Origin: Neisseria cinerea
Lineage (GTDB): Bacteria; Pseudomonadota; Gammaproteobacteria; Burkholderiales; Neisseriaceae
Assembly (NCBI RefSeq): GCF_900475315.1
Contig: NZ_LS483369.1
Location: forward strand, 1,240,001 to 1,304,000
Direction of reading: 5' to 3'
Length of the DNA: 64,000 nucleotides
Every line of letters begins with the position of its first letter. Position 1 is the stretch's first letter. The translations under genes were made by a program, and so were the position numbers. The notes below the pieces were generated by a model. That model was not told where the DNA came from. It saw only the letters and a program-made list of their open reading frames with translations, and made no database searches. Below are positions 27,114 to 35,741 of the stretch, one piece after another.

Positions 27114-27989
27114 TCAGACGGCATGACCGCTTTCCGCATCCCTGTGCGACAGCCAGCCTGCAGCAAATGTGGCCGCGATGACGACAAACACACCCAAGGA
27201 GGACACGGGCGACAGGTGCTCACCCAAAATCAAAACCGCCAATAACACGCCGACGACGGGTTCGAGCGAAATCAACAGTCCCGACACGTTTGCCGGAACA
27301 CTGCCCGTACCTTTATTCCACAGCCAATAGGCATACCAGCTGCACCCCACGCCCAAATACAGCAGCGACACCACGCCCTGCCAGCTCCAATGCACGGTAT
27401 AACTCTGTGCCAAGGCAAGCGAAAACGGCAGGCACATCAGCGATGCGGCGGCAATGGAAACAGATGTAAATGCCGGTGCGCCGATACGGGCAATCATCCG
27501 TTGAGTCGGGCGGACTGCCGTGCAGAAACCGATTCCTGCAAGCAGCACCAGAAAACAGCCGAACCAACCGACTTCCCCGCCGGCTTCGGCCCCGCCCACC
27601 ATCAGCAGCGCAATACCGGCAAACGCTGCCGCACCGCATATCCAATGATAGGCACGGGCTTTGTCGTTGAAGAAAAAGTGTCCGATAAACACCATCAGCA
27701 GCGGCTCGAGTCCGACGATGGTCGATGCGCTGGCGGCAGACGTATATTTCAGTCCGATAAACTGCAGCATCAGGGTGAATACATAACTGATGAAGGATAC
27801 CGCCAGCAGGGGCTTCCATTCCCTGCGCGGAATCTTGCCGATATACCGGCGGCAGACGGGCAGCACCAGCAGTGCGGCAATCAGCAGGCGCACGCCGACC
27901 ATCAGCGCGGGATCGATGGTGGCATAGGCATATTTGGCGGCAATAAAAGAGCTGCTCCAGATAATCAGGGCAAGGATTTGGTAAAACAT
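27114..27989 (-). CDS. EamA/DMT-family transporter
   Basis: The 291 residues form ten predicted membrane helices in two EamA repeats (first about 5-135, second about 150-282; the second contains NVSGLLISLEPVVGVLLAVL, the family signature before helix 9). Drug/metabolite transporters of this type export amino acids or metabolites; the substrate is unknown. An uptake sequence overlaps the stop codon. The nitrilase-family gene ends 92 bases upstream on the same strand. Confidence 0.9.
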   Translation of the reverse strand: MFYQILALIIWSSSFIAAKYAYATIDPALMVGVRLLIAALLVLPVCRRYIGKIPRREWKPLLAVSFISYVFTLMLQFIGLKYTSAASASTIVGLEPLLMVFIGHFFFNDKARAYHWICGAAAFAGIALLMVGGAEAGGEVGWFGCFLVLLAGIGFCTAVRPTQRMIARIGAPAFTSVSIAAASLMCLPFSLALAQSYTVHWSWQGVVSLLYLGVGCSWYAYWLWNKGTGSVPANVSGLLISLEPVVGVLLAVLILGEHLSPVSSLGVFVVIAATFAAGWLSHRDAESGHAV

Positions 27990-28081
27990 TTCAACTTATT
28001 CGGCTTAAAAACTGTGTTTGTTGGCGGAGAGGCGGATAGGAAGTTTCACACCGGCGGGGCAAAACAAACCGCCTGCCGGTT

Positions 28082-28894
28082 TCAGACGGCATCCAAAACC
28101 ATGTGTTTTAAAGCGGGCAGGCGGTTGCGGACGCTGTTCAGGCGGTTGGCATCGATGTCTGCCATAACAACGCCTTCGCCCTCGGGTAATACGTCCAGAA
28201 CTTCCCCCCACGGATCGACAATCATACTGTGTCCGAACGTGCGCCTGCCGTTTTCGTGCAGCCCACCCTGCGCCGCCGCCACAACATAACATTGGTTTTC
28301 GACGGCACGCGTACGCAAAAGCAGCTCCCAGTGCGCCTTACCAGTCGTATGGGTAAATGCCGCCGGAAGCATCAATACGTCAAACGGCAGCTGGCGGCGG
28401 AAAAATTCGGGAAAGCGGACATCGTAACAAATACCTGCCGCCACCGGCACGCCTTCTGCCGACAAGTGCGGCACTTCCCGCCCCGCGCTGATGGTATCGG
28501 CTTCGGCATAGCGTTCGCCCAAACCGGAAAAACCGAAGAGGTGCATTTTGTGGTACAGACCCGTTCTTACGCCGTCCCGTCCGTACACCAACAGCGTATT
28601 CATCACCTTGCCCGCCTCGCTGCTTTGCAGCGGCACGGTTCCGCCAAACAGCACCACGCCGCACGCTTTCGCCGTTTCGCTCAATGCCGTCTGAAATCGT
28701 CCGCCGCCCAAAGGCTCGGCAAGCGCAAGTTTGTCGGTATCGTTTGTGCCCATCAGCACCCAATATTCGGGCAGCAGCACCCAATCCGCACCACACTGCG
28801 CCGCTGTTTTAACCAAACGCCTCATGGTTTCGATATTTTTATGGGGAGACAGCCCGGAAACCATCTGCACGGCGGCTATTCTGATTTTGTCCAC
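28082..28894 (-). CDS. Nitrilase-superfamily amidohydrolase (Nit type)
   Basis: The 270-residue protein shows the Glu-Lys-Cys triad of the carbon-nitrogen hydrolases: LLPEYW (Glu near 42), YHKMHLFGF (Lys near 112) and GICYDVRFPEFFR (Cys near 147). The order and the MHLFGF motif resemble Nit1/Nit2-type enzymes, which in other organisms deaminate dGSH or omega-amides. Translation starts at GTG (28892-28894), directly preceded by a strong AGGAGG ribosome site. Two uptake sequences lie in the gene. The specific substrate is inference. Confidence 0.9.
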   Translation of the reverse strand: MDKIRIAAVQMVSGLSPHKNIETMRRLVKTAAQCGADWVLLPEYWVLMGTNDTDKLALAEPLGGGRFQTALSETAKACGVVLFGGTVPLQSSEAGKVMNTLLVYGRDGVRTGLYHKMHLFGFSGLGERYAEADTISAGREVPHLSAEGVPVAAGICYDVRFPEFFRRQLPFDVLMLPAAFTHTTGKAHWELLLRTRAVENQCYVVAAAQGGLHENGRRTFGHSMIVDPWGEVLDVLPEGEGVVMADIDANRLNSVRNRLPALKHMVLDAV

Positions 28895-28977
28895 TTTTCC
28901 TCCTTTACCCGCCCATCTTGCGGGATATTCCGCCGATACGCTACCATGACGGTACTTTGCGAAAGTCTTTTACACAA

Positions 28978-29850
28978 ATGCACATTTTGAACCATATCGT
29001 CCTCGTCGGCGTCGGGCTGATCGGCGGTTCGTTCGTCCTAGACCTCAAGAAACAGGGACTCGTCCGTACCGTTACCGGCATCGACACCGACCGCGACAAC
29101 CTGCAACGTGCGCTGGAACGCGGCGTGATTGACCGGGCTTCCGCCGTCATCGATAAAAACAGCATCGCCGATGCGGATTTGATTGTTATCGCCACGCCTG
29201 TTGCCTCCGTCTCCGGCATCTTAACCGCGCTTGCACCCGTTTTACCCGCCCACGCTTGGATTTCCGATGTCGGCAGCACCAAAATCTCCGTTATCGAGGC
29301 TTTCCGACGCTGCCTGCCCGACAGCATTCACCGCTGTATTGCCGCCCACCCGATTGCCGGCTCCGACAGAAGCGGGGCAGATTCGGCACAGTACGGCCTG
29401 TTCCAAAATAGAAAACTCATCATCACACCACACGGCGGCGAAGATTTAGACGGCATTTCATTGATAGAAAACCTATGGTGCGCCGTCGGGGCCGAAATTT
29501 ATACGATGAACGCGCAAAAACACGATGCGGTTTTTGCCGCCGTCTCCCATATGCCCCACCTTGCCGCCTTCGCCTATGTCCACCAGCTTTTCGACCACCC
29601 CGACGGAAAGACGTATCTTAAATTTGCCGCCACGGGCTTTCAGGACTTTACCCGCACCGCCTCCAGCCACCCTGCCGTGTGGGCGGACATCTGCCTTGCC
29701 AACAGGGACAACCTGTTGGAGCTGATTCGGGGCTTGGGCAGGCAGTTGGACACTTTGGAAACCATCCTCCTTAACCGGGACCGCCCCTCCCTGTACCGTT
29801 ATTTTGAAGAAGCCAAAGCCACGCGCGACGGCTGGTCTGATGAGAATTGA
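28978..29850 (+). CDS. tyrA: Prephenate dehydrogenase
   Basis: TyrA oxidises prephenate to 4-hydroxyphenylpyruvate for tyrosine. The 290 residues start MHILNHIVLVGVGLIGGSF, an NAD-binding glycine-rich loop (GVGLIG), then ATPVASV and HPIAGSDRSG, the substrate-binding His-Pro-Ile-Ala-Gly motif, with SHMPHLAAF and a helical dimerisation domain at the C-terminus. There is no chorismate mutase domain, unlike E. coli TyrA. The gene is divergent from the nitrilase-family gene and followed by a strong terminator. Confidence 0.95.
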   Translation: MHILNHIVLVGVGLIGGSFVLDLKKQGLVRTVTGIDTDRDNLQRALERGVIDRASAVIDKNSIADADLIVIATPVASVSGILTALAPVLPAHAWISDVGSTKISVIEAFRRCLPDSIHRCIAAHPIAGSDRSGADSAQYGLFQNRKLIITPHGGEDLDGISLIENLWCAVGAEIYTMNAQKHDAVFAAVSHMPHLAAFAYVHQLFDHPDGKTYLKFAATGFQDFTRTASSHPAVWADICLANRDNLLELIRGLGRQLDTLETILLNRDRPSLYRYFEEAKATRDGWSDEN

Positions 29851-29876
29851 TGTTCAGACGGCATTCCGTCCAAGCC

Positions 29877-29911
29877 AAAACCGCCGCAGACCGGGAATCT
29901 GCGGCGGTTTT
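29877..29911. terminator. Bidirectional terminator between tyrA and nnrS
   Basis: AAAACCGCCGCAGA and TCTGCGGCGGTTTT form a 14-base stem around a seven-base loop between two convergent genes. Confidence 0.95.
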
Positions 29912-29913
29912 AC

Positions 29914-31071
29914 TCAACCGGGCCTGCCGTCGGAACGCGGACGTATCAGCCAAGGAATATACTTCCACGCATACAGCAAAAGCGCGAGGGCAAACAAAAC
30001 CGAAGATGTACGTATGCTGTGCGTATAGGCGGTACCGGAAGAAAATACGGCAACCATGCGGACGGCGGTTGCCGCCATCATCAGCCAAAATGCGACCGGA
30101 ACGGATTTGGGCGGCGGATAAATGGAATTGCCCGTATGACCGAGCGCGGTACGCGCCATCATGCCCAAAGTCAACACGCCGATACCGCCCACACCGATCA
30201 GGTGCACGCCTAAATTGAGGAAGGTAGGTTTGAAATAAGACGCGCCGACCGCAATCAGCCCCAATCCGGTAAACAGATAACCGGCAAACAGAATCCACAG
30301 CATCGGCTCTTTCAACACGGGCCTATACCACCAACGGTAAACCTGTACGGTAAAAATCACACCTGCCGCAAAGGCAAAAACGGCAGACAGCCAAGCCAAC
30401 ACACCGTGCGCCATCAGCATGGCAGTCAGCATGGGCAGCCACAACGAAGCCTGCGCAACCCATTTCGGACTGGGAATCTGCGGCACGTTCAAACGTTTAG
30501 ACGTAAAAAACGAAATAATCCTCATCCCAATCAGGCCGATAAAACCTGACACCATAATCAGCCCCGACTGCAAACCGCTCAACAGCCCCTCAAAATTACC
30601 GTTATGAAGCTGGACGTGAAACGCCGCATGCGTGCCGCCCAGCACAAATATTGCGAATACGGCGACATAGTTGCGTTGATTCTGTGAACGGATGACGGGC
30701 AAAGCCATGCACACCGCGCCATACCAGAAAAACAGCGTACCGAGTATGCCGCTTGCCGCCGCACCCCAACCCGGGATAAAGACGGCAATCCGCGCAGCCA
30801 GCCAAAAGGCGGTCAACCCGACCAGAACGCCGCCCCTCGTAGGCGGCTGCCCCGTCCAAGTGGCGACGGCGGTCAGCAGGAAGGCGATGACGACGAGACC
30901 GGCATAACCCCAGATCATTTCATGCGCATGCCAGTAAAAGCCGGACAGTTCGTACGTCCCCTTGTAGCCGAAACCCCACAGCGATACGGACAATGCGCCG
31001 TACAGTGCCGCCAGTGAATAAAACGGGCGGAACGCCATCGCCCAGACGGGGTGCTTGGTAAATGCATTCAT
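29914..31071 (-). CDS. nnrS: NnrS-family haem-copper membrane protein
   Basis: NnrS proteins are 12-helix haem- and copper-containing membrane proteins induced by nitric oxide that protect against nitrosative damage to iron pools. The 385-residue protein begins KHPVWAMAFRPFYSLAA, the family start, and has the motifs GFYWHAHEMIWGYAGLVVIAF (a short part is WHAHEM), HLIGVGGIGVLTLGMMARTALGHTG and many conserved His residues. It lies 28 bases after a hemerythrin-like gene on the same strand and near nsrR, supporting a NO-related role in Neisseria, which denitrifies nitrite to N2O. Confidence 0.92.
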   Translation of the reverse strand: MNAFTKHPVWAMAFRPFYSLAALYGALSVSLWGFGYKGTYELSGFYWHAHEMIWGYAGLVVIAFLLTAVATWTGQPPTRGGVLVGLTAFWLAARIAVFIPGWGAAASGILGTLFFWYGAVCMALPVIRSQNQRNYVAVFAIFVLGGTHAAFHVQLHNGNFEGLLSGLQSGLIMVSGFIGLIGMRIISFFTSKRLNVPQIPSPKWVAQASLWLPMLTAMLMAHGVLAWLSAVFAFAAGVIFTVQVYRWWYRPVLKEPMLWILFAGYLFTGLGLIAVGASYFKPTFLNLGVHLIGVGGIGVLTLGMMARTALGHTGNSIYPPPKSVPVAFWLMMAATAVRMVAVFSSGTAYTHSIRTSSVLFALALLLYAWKYIPWLIRPRSDGRPG

Positions 31072-31099
31072 GTGTGTTCCTTATTCTTCATTAATATAT

Positions 31100-31489
31100 T
31101 TACCCCTCCGAACCGGCGGGCTCGGACGGCAAAAAAGGTTCTACGGCAGGAAACAGTTCGCGTTCTTCAAACCGCGCATGATCGCGAAGCGTTACGGCAA
31201 AATCCGTGTTCCATACTTTGCTCCCGTATTCTGGTTCCGCCATCATCTGCCGCAGTTTGGCATGGTCCCTCTCGAAACGGGCTTTGAGCTCGGGGGCAAT
31301 ATTCTGCCAGACAGGGGCGAACATGGTTTCTTCTTCGCGAAAATGGACTTCCAGCTCGGCAAAATGGGGCTCGAGCTCGTTCCGGTGTTCCTCTTCCGGC
31401 GTACGCAGCAGGCGCACGCACAGGGAAAGCGAATGGTGATGCTCGCGCGAAAGTCCAATAAGTGCCGAATGTCGTTTCAACGGTTTCAT
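31100..31489 (-). CDS. Hemerythrin-like HHE-domain protein
   Basis: The 129-residue protein has the ligand pattern of the hemerythrin HHE fold: REHHHSLSL near residue 16, HFREEE near 49, ERDHAKL near 72 and RDHARFEERELFP near 103, giving two HxxxE-type half-sites for a di-iron centre. Such proteins bind O2 or NO, or repair iron-sulfur clusters. It is upstream of nnrS in a likely two-gene operon and divergent from nsrR, so NO regulation is plausible. It is shorter than the DnrN/RIC repair proteins and lacks their N-terminal domain. Confidence 0.88.
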   Translation of the reverse strand: MKPLKRHSALIGLSREHHHSLSLCVRLLRTPEEEHRNELEPHFAELEVHFREEETMFAPVWQNIAPELKARFERDHAKLRQMMAEPEYGSKVWNTDFAVTLRDHARFEERELFPAVEPFLPSEPAGSEG

Positions 31490-31586
31490 GATTTTGAGTT
31501 ACAATAATAAATTATCAAACGGCAGCCCGCCTGTTTCAGACGGCATACTACCGCGAACAGGCTGCATTCTACCGCCCTGACTGACA

Positions 31587-31621
31587 AAGTTTCAACCTTT
31601 AAGGTATTTTCTGTGAAACTT
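31587..31621. promoter_or_regulatory. Nested dyad upstream of nsrR, candidate operator
   Basis: AAGTTTCA (31587-31594) and TGAAACTT (31614-31621) are exact inverted repeats, and between them lies ACCTTTAAGGT (31595-31605), itself a palindrome. The element is 42 bases ahead of nsrR and 98 bases ahead of the divergent hemerythrin-like gene. nsrR autoregulation is reported in Neisseria, so this could be an NsrR or related binding site; the assignment is unproven. Confidence 0.35.
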
Positions 31622-31662
31622 GGACAGCGACAATAAAAATAACGAACCATACTGAAAAAATC

Positions 31663-32109
31663 ATGTATCTGACCCAACATACAGACTACGGTCTGCGCGT
31701 CCTCATCTATGCCGCCATCAATGACGATATGCTTGTCAATATCGGCACCATCGCCGAAACATACGGTATTTCCAAAAGTCATTTGATGAAGGTGGTTACT
31801 TCGCTGGTCAAAGGCGGATTCTTACACAGCGTACGCGGAAAAGGCGGCGGCCTGAGGCTTGCCGCACCGCCCGACTGCATCAATATCGGTGCGGTCGTCC
31901 GTCATCTCGAACCGATGCAGTTGGTCGAATGCATGGGGCCAAACAATGAATGCCTGATTACACCGTCCTGCCGCCTGACAGGCATACTCAGCGGCGCGAT
32001 AAAGTCGTTTTTTACCTATCTGGACGGCTTCACACTCCAAGACCTGCTCGACAAACCGACTTACGACTTGCTCTACGAGCCGAAAATCCCGATTGTGACG
32101 AAAAATTGA
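31663..32109 (+). CDS. nsrR: Nitric-oxide-sensitive repressor NsrR (Rrf2 family)
   Basis: NsrR represses aniA, norB and other NO-response genes until its iron-sulfur cluster reacts with NO. The 148 residues start MYLTQHTDYGLRVLIYAA, the Rrf2 winged helix (ISKSHLMKVV as recognition helix, then VRGKGGGLRLA as the wing). The cluster cysteines lie in LVECMGPNNECLITPSCRL (Cys90, Cys97, Cys103 by count). It is divergent from the hemerythrin-like and nnrS genes. Confidence 0.95.
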   Translation: MYLTQHTDYGLRVLIYAAINDDMLVNIGTIAETYGISKSHLMKVVTSLVKGGFLHSVRGKGGGLRLAAPPDCINIGAVVRHLEPMQLVECMGPNNECLITPSCRLTGILSGAIKSFFTYLDGFTLQDLLDKPTYDLLYEPKIPIVTKN

Positions 32110-32117
32110 AGCTGCAA

Positions 32118-32154
32118 AAATGCCGTCCGAACCCGTTTTCAGACGGCATTTTAT
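32118..32154 (+). terminator. Terminator of nsrR
   Basis: A variant uptake sequence ATGCCGTCCGAA (one base changed) pairs with TTCAGACGGCAT and is followed by TTTTATTT, just after the nsrR stop. Confidence 0.85.
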
Positions 32155-32232
32155 TTAATGTTTCAGACGGATATTCCGCCCGGGCACGATATGTGCCGGC
32201 ATTTTGGATTTCTGCCGGCGGCGAGGGATATG

Positions 32233-32266
32233 ATGCCGTCTGAACGGCTTATGCTTCAGACGGCAT
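32233..32266. terminator. Uptake-sequence hairpin after yciO
   Basis: ATGCCGTCTGAA (32233-32244) and its inverse (32255-32266) lie nine bases past the yciO stop on the minus strand. The 78 bases between this and the nsrR terminator hold only a single degenerate uptake sequence. Confidence 0.8.
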
Positions 32267-32274
32267 CTGTTGTC

Positions 32275-32895
32275 CTACAAACCGAACACTGCCGTATCGC
32301 CGCAACCTTGGCGTACCAATTCTGTGCCGTCGGTCATGTCGATGACGGTAGTCGGATCGGTTCCGCACCAGCCGCCGTCAATCACCAAATCGACGGCATG
32401 CTCCAAACGGTCGCGTATTTCATAAGGGTCGGTCAGCGGCTCGCCGTCTTCGGGCAGCATCAGGGTGCAGCTTAAAAGCGGTTCTCCCAACTCCTCCAGC
32501 AGGGCTTGTGCAATGGCATTATCGGGAATACGCAGCCCGATGGTTTTGCGTTTCGGGTGCAAGGTGCGCGCCGGCACATCCTTCGTCGCCTGTAAAATAA
32601 AAGTATAAGGCCCTGGTGTAGCGGCTTTAAGCTGACGAAACTGTACGTTGTCGATTTTGGCATATGTACCCAAATCGCTCAAATCGGCACAGACCAGTGT
32701 CAGATGGTGTTTCTGATCGATTTTTCGGATGGAGAGTATGCGTTCCATCGCCGCCTTATCGCCGAGTTTGCAACCCAAGGCGTAACACGAATCGGTCGGA
32801 TAAACCACCACACCGCCTTGATTGATGATTTCGACTGCCTGCTTGATGAGGCGTTCTTGGGGATTGTCGGGATGAACGGCAAAAAACTGTGCCAT
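32275..32895 (-). CDS. yciO: Sua5/YciO-type protein (YrdC fold)
   Basis: The 206-residue protein starts MAQFFAVHPDNPQERL and has the YrdC/Sua5 nucleotide-binding fold (VVYPTDSCYALGCKLGD, then KHHLTLVCADLSDLGTYA, PGPYTFIL and RIPDN). These match E. coli YciO in length; YciO is a paralogue of TsaC whose own function is less clear. The upstream 18 in-frame codons are not conserved. It could contribute to t6A synthesis together with tsaE elsewhere in the window, but TsaC is normally a separate gene. Confidence 0.9.
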   Translation of the reverse strand: MAQFFAVHPDNPQERLIKQAVEIINQGGVVVYPTDSCYALGCKLGDKAAMERILSIRKIDQKHHLTLVCADLSDLGTYAKIDNVQFRQLKAATPGPYTFILQATKDVPARTLHPKRKTIGLRIPDNAIAQALLEELGEPLLSCTLMLPEDGEPLTDPYEIRDRLEHAVDLVIDGGWCGTDPTTVIDMTDGTELVRQGCGDTAVFGL

Positions 32896-32948
32896 GGTTT
32901 GTGTCCTTATCGTCATGTTTTCCGTATTGTACGCCCAAAATCCAAACA

Positions 32949-32982
32949 AAATGCCGTCTGAAAATTTCAGACGGCATTTTTA
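32949..32982. terminator. Uptake-sequence terminator after the purine permease gene
   Basis: ATGCCGTCTGAA (32951-32962) and its inverse (32966-32977) with a three-base loop are flanked by A and T runs, 12 bases past the permease stop. Confidence 0.9.
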
Positions 32983-32994
32983 ATATCGGATCAA

Positions 32995-34305
32995 TCAACC
33001 CAAATACCAAAATTTCAGTGCCCACAATACGGCGACAATCCATACCATAGGCGGAACATCCCCTGTTCGGCGGCACAAAAGTTTGACTACGGCATAACTG
33101 ATGAAGCCGAAAGCAATGCCGTCTGCAATCGAATAAGTAAACGGCATGAAAACAATGGTCAGGAACGCAGGCGCGGCTTCCGTCATATCGTCCCAATCAA
33201 TATCCCGGGCACTGCGGAGCATTTGCGTACCGACATAAAGCAGGGCGGGTGCTGTGGCAAATGCCGGAACACTTTTCGCCAACGGTGAAAACATCAGGCA
33301 GGCGAGCATCAATACGCCGACGGTAACCGCCGTCAGACCTGTCCGGCCTCCTGCCGATACGCCCGCCGCACTTTCCACATAGGGTGTCGTCGAAGAAGTA
33401 CCCAAAGCCGCACCCGCCACAATAGCGGTTGAATCGGCCAACAGTGCGCGCTTCAGACGGGGCAGCTTACCGTCCACCAGAAGTCCGGCACGATGCGATA
33501 CACCGACCAGTGTTCCGGTACTGTCGAATAAGTCAACCAGGAAAAAGACGAAAATCACGCTGACCATGCTGACGGTAAACAACCCTTTAAAATCCATCTG
33601 CATAAAAGTCGGTGCAATGCTCGGCATTTCACCTATTACCCCGTGGAATTCATTCAAACCCATCAGGCTGGCGATAACGGTAATGGTCAAGATGGTAATG
33701 ATAATTGCACCTTGAATGCGGAAGTATCCCAAAACAACCACCATAGCAAAACCGAACAGTGCCAACAACGCAGACGGTTGATGAATATCGCCCAAACCGA
33801 CCAAGGTTGCCGGATTGGCAACGATAATACCCGCGCCTTTCAGGGAAATCAGTGCCAAAAACAAACCGATACCGGCAGCAATCGACATTTTCAAACCCAT
33901 AGGCAAAGCATTGACCAACATTTCCCTGATTTTGAAAAAGCTAAACAGGATGAAAATCAAACCTGAAATAAATACCGCACCCAAAGCCACCTGCCAAGGC
34001 ACACCCATACCTTTAACAACCGCAAAGGTAAAATACGCGTTCAAACCCATACCCGGGGCAAGCGCAATCGGATAGTTGCCGATAAAACCCATGACAAAAC
34101 AGCCGATGGCGGATGCAATACAGGTGGCGACGAATACCGCCCCCATATCCATTCCGGTCTCGCCCAAAATCAGGGGATTGACGATAACGATGTAGCACAT
34201 CGTCAAAAAGGTCGTCAAACCCGCCATCAACTCGGTACGTACCGTCGTACCGTTTGCCTTCAGGTTAAAAACCCTATCCAGCAATGTTTGTTTTGAAATA
34301 TCCAT
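32995..34305 (-). CDS. NCS2-family (AzgA-type) purine permease
   Basis: The 436-residue protein has 12-14 membrane helices and the features of the COG2252 adenine/guanine/hypoxanthine permeases: an N-terminal TTVRTELMAGLTTFLTMCYI in pattern, GMGLNAYFTF (the Gly-Met-Gly-Leu-Asn-Ala loop), LFDSTGTLVGVS and SSTTPYVESAAGVSAGGRTG. It imports purine bases with protons. It sits after ftsZ on the same strand but beyond the ftsZ terminator, so it is likely to have its own promoter in the gap 34306-34384. Confidence 0.92.
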   Translation of the reverse strand: MDISKQTLLDRVFNLKANGTTVRTELMAGLTTFLTMCYIVIVNPLILGETGMDMGAVFVATCIASAIGCFVMGFIGNYPIALAPGMGLNAYFTFAVVKGMGVPWQVALGAVFISGLIFILFSFFKIREMLVNALPMGLKMSIAAGIGLFLALISLKGAGIIVANPATLVGLGDIHQPSALLALFGFAMVVVLGYFRIQGAIIITILTITVIASLMGLNEFHGVIGEMPSIAPTFMQMDFKGLFTVSMVSVIFVFFLVDLFDSTGTLVGVSHRAGLLVDGKLPRLKRALLADSTAIVAGAALGTSSTTPYVESAAGVSAGGRTGLTAVTVGVLMLACLMFSPLAKSVPAFATAPALLYVGTQMLRSARDIDWDDMTEAAPAFLTIVFMPFTYSIADGIAFGFISYAVVKLLCRRTGDVPPMVWIVAVLWALKFWYLG

Positions 34306-34384
34306 ATCTAGCAGTCCGTTTCAAGTAAAAAATCTGAGCCCGCACACCGCAAACCGCACAGGATTCGGCATATTGAAAAATATA

Positions 34385-34415
34385 CCTCCCAAATCGGGAA
34401 AACCGGTTCGGGAGG
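34385..34415 (-). terminator. Terminator of ftsZ / end of dcw cluster
   Basis: CCTCCCGAA and TTTGGGAGG form a nine-base stem (one G-T pair) around 13 bases, followed by TATATTTTTC on the minus strand, 25 bases past the ftsZ stop. Confidence 0.8.
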
Positions 34416-34440
34416 CAATAGGTTTACGGCAAACGGCACA

Positions 34441-35619
34441 TTATTTGTCTGAATTGTGTTGACGACGCAAAATTGCAGGGATTTCAAAATCGTCAAGGAC
34501 AGACTGATTATCGAAATCCGCAGCCGTCAGGTTCATGGTACGGATGCCGCGATTAGTGCGAATCATACCTTCTACATTGTAGCTTTGCGCCTGTTTGGAT
34601 GAGGAAACCGATTCAGTTTCTCTGACCGGAGCGGCTTCAACCGCACCTTTTTCTTTCAAGCCGGTTGCGATAATGGTAATCCGAATTGCATCTTCACTCA
34701 TGGTTTCGTCTTCTGCGGCACCGAATTTGCATTCCAAATCAGGATGCGCGCTTTGATTGACGATTTTCATAACCTCGGACAGCTCGGACATTTTCAGACA
34801 ACCGGGTGCAGTTGTAATATTAACGAGCACACCGCGCGCACCGTCCAACGTCACATCATCCAACAACGGGCTGGAAATGGCCTGATCAGTTGCCATGCGG
34901 GCACGGTCGATACCTTGGGCATAACCCGAACCCATCATGGCGATACCGCGATTACTCATCACGGTTTTCACATCTGCAAAATCGAGGTTGATGATTTCGC
35001 TCGGACAAGTAACCACTTCGGAAATGCCGGCAACGGCATCACGCAATACATTGTCAGCGGCACGGAAGGCTTCGCGCATGGTTACGTCTTCGCCTAAAGC
35101 CGTCATCAATTTGTCGTTCGGGATAATAATCAGCGAATCGACGTGTTCTTTCAACTGTTCCAGACCTGCCTGTGCGACATGGACGCGCTTACCTTCATAT
35201 GCGAACGGTCGGGTAACCACAGCAACCGTCAAGATACCCAGCGACTTGGCGATTTCGGCAACAACCGGAGCCGAACCGGTACCGGTACCGCCGCCCATGC
35301 CGGTCGTAATAAAGAGCATGTTTGCACCGCGAATGGCTTCTTCAATGGCTTCCCTATCCTCTTGGGCGGCTGCGCGGCCAATATCGGGATTGGCACCCGC
35401 ACCCAAACCGCGTGTCAGATTCGTACCCAATTGGATTCTCTTCGCCGCATGGTTTTTTGCCAAAGACTGCGCATCCGTATTGGCACTGATAAACTCCACA
35501 CCGCGCACATTGTTGGCAACCATGTTATTGATTGCATTGCAACCGCCGCCGCCCAATCCGATTACTTTAATCACCGCAGGGCTGACTGCCGATTCTGCCA
35601 CGTCGTAAACAAATTCCAT
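34441..35619 (-). CDS. ftsZ: Cell division GTPase FtsZ
   Basis: FtsZ polymerises at midcell to form the division ring. The 392 residues include the nucleotide loop GGGGCNAINNM near residue 24, the tubulin signature GGGTGTGSAP near 110, and the conserved C-terminal tail DDFEIPAILRRQ, which binds FtsA and ZipA. It is the last gene of the dcw cluster, 122 bases after ftsA, and is followed by a terminator; additional ftsZ promoters in the gap are likely but I cannot pin them down. Confidence 0.99.
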   Translation of the reverse strand: MEFVYDVAESAVSPAVIKVIGLGGGGCNAINNMVANNVRGVEFISANTDAQSLAKNHAAKRIQLGTNLTRGLGAGANPDIGRAAAQEDREAIEEAIRGANMLFITTGMGGGTGTGSAPVVAEIAKSLGILTVAVVTRPFAYEGKRVHVAQAGLEQLKEHVDSLIIIPNDKLMTALGEDVTMREAFRAADNVLRDAVAGISEVVTCPSEIINLDFADVKTVMSNRGIAMMGSGYAQGIDRARMATDQAISSPLLDDVTLDGARGVLVNITTAPGCLKMSELSEVMKIVNQSAHPDLECKFGAAEDETMSEDAIRITIIATGLKEKGAVEAAPVRETESVSSSKQAQSYNVEGMIRTNRGIRTMNLTAADFDNQSVLDDFEIPAILRRQHNSDK

Positions 35620-35741
35620 TCAAAAACTCCTGCTCGCCCATTCAGAGGACGGTTGAAAATAAATTATTATTTATTATTATATAAGAAGTACCTTGTTACT
35701 TGCAAAATACTTCTTACCCTGTCAAACGGCAACCTGTCTGT

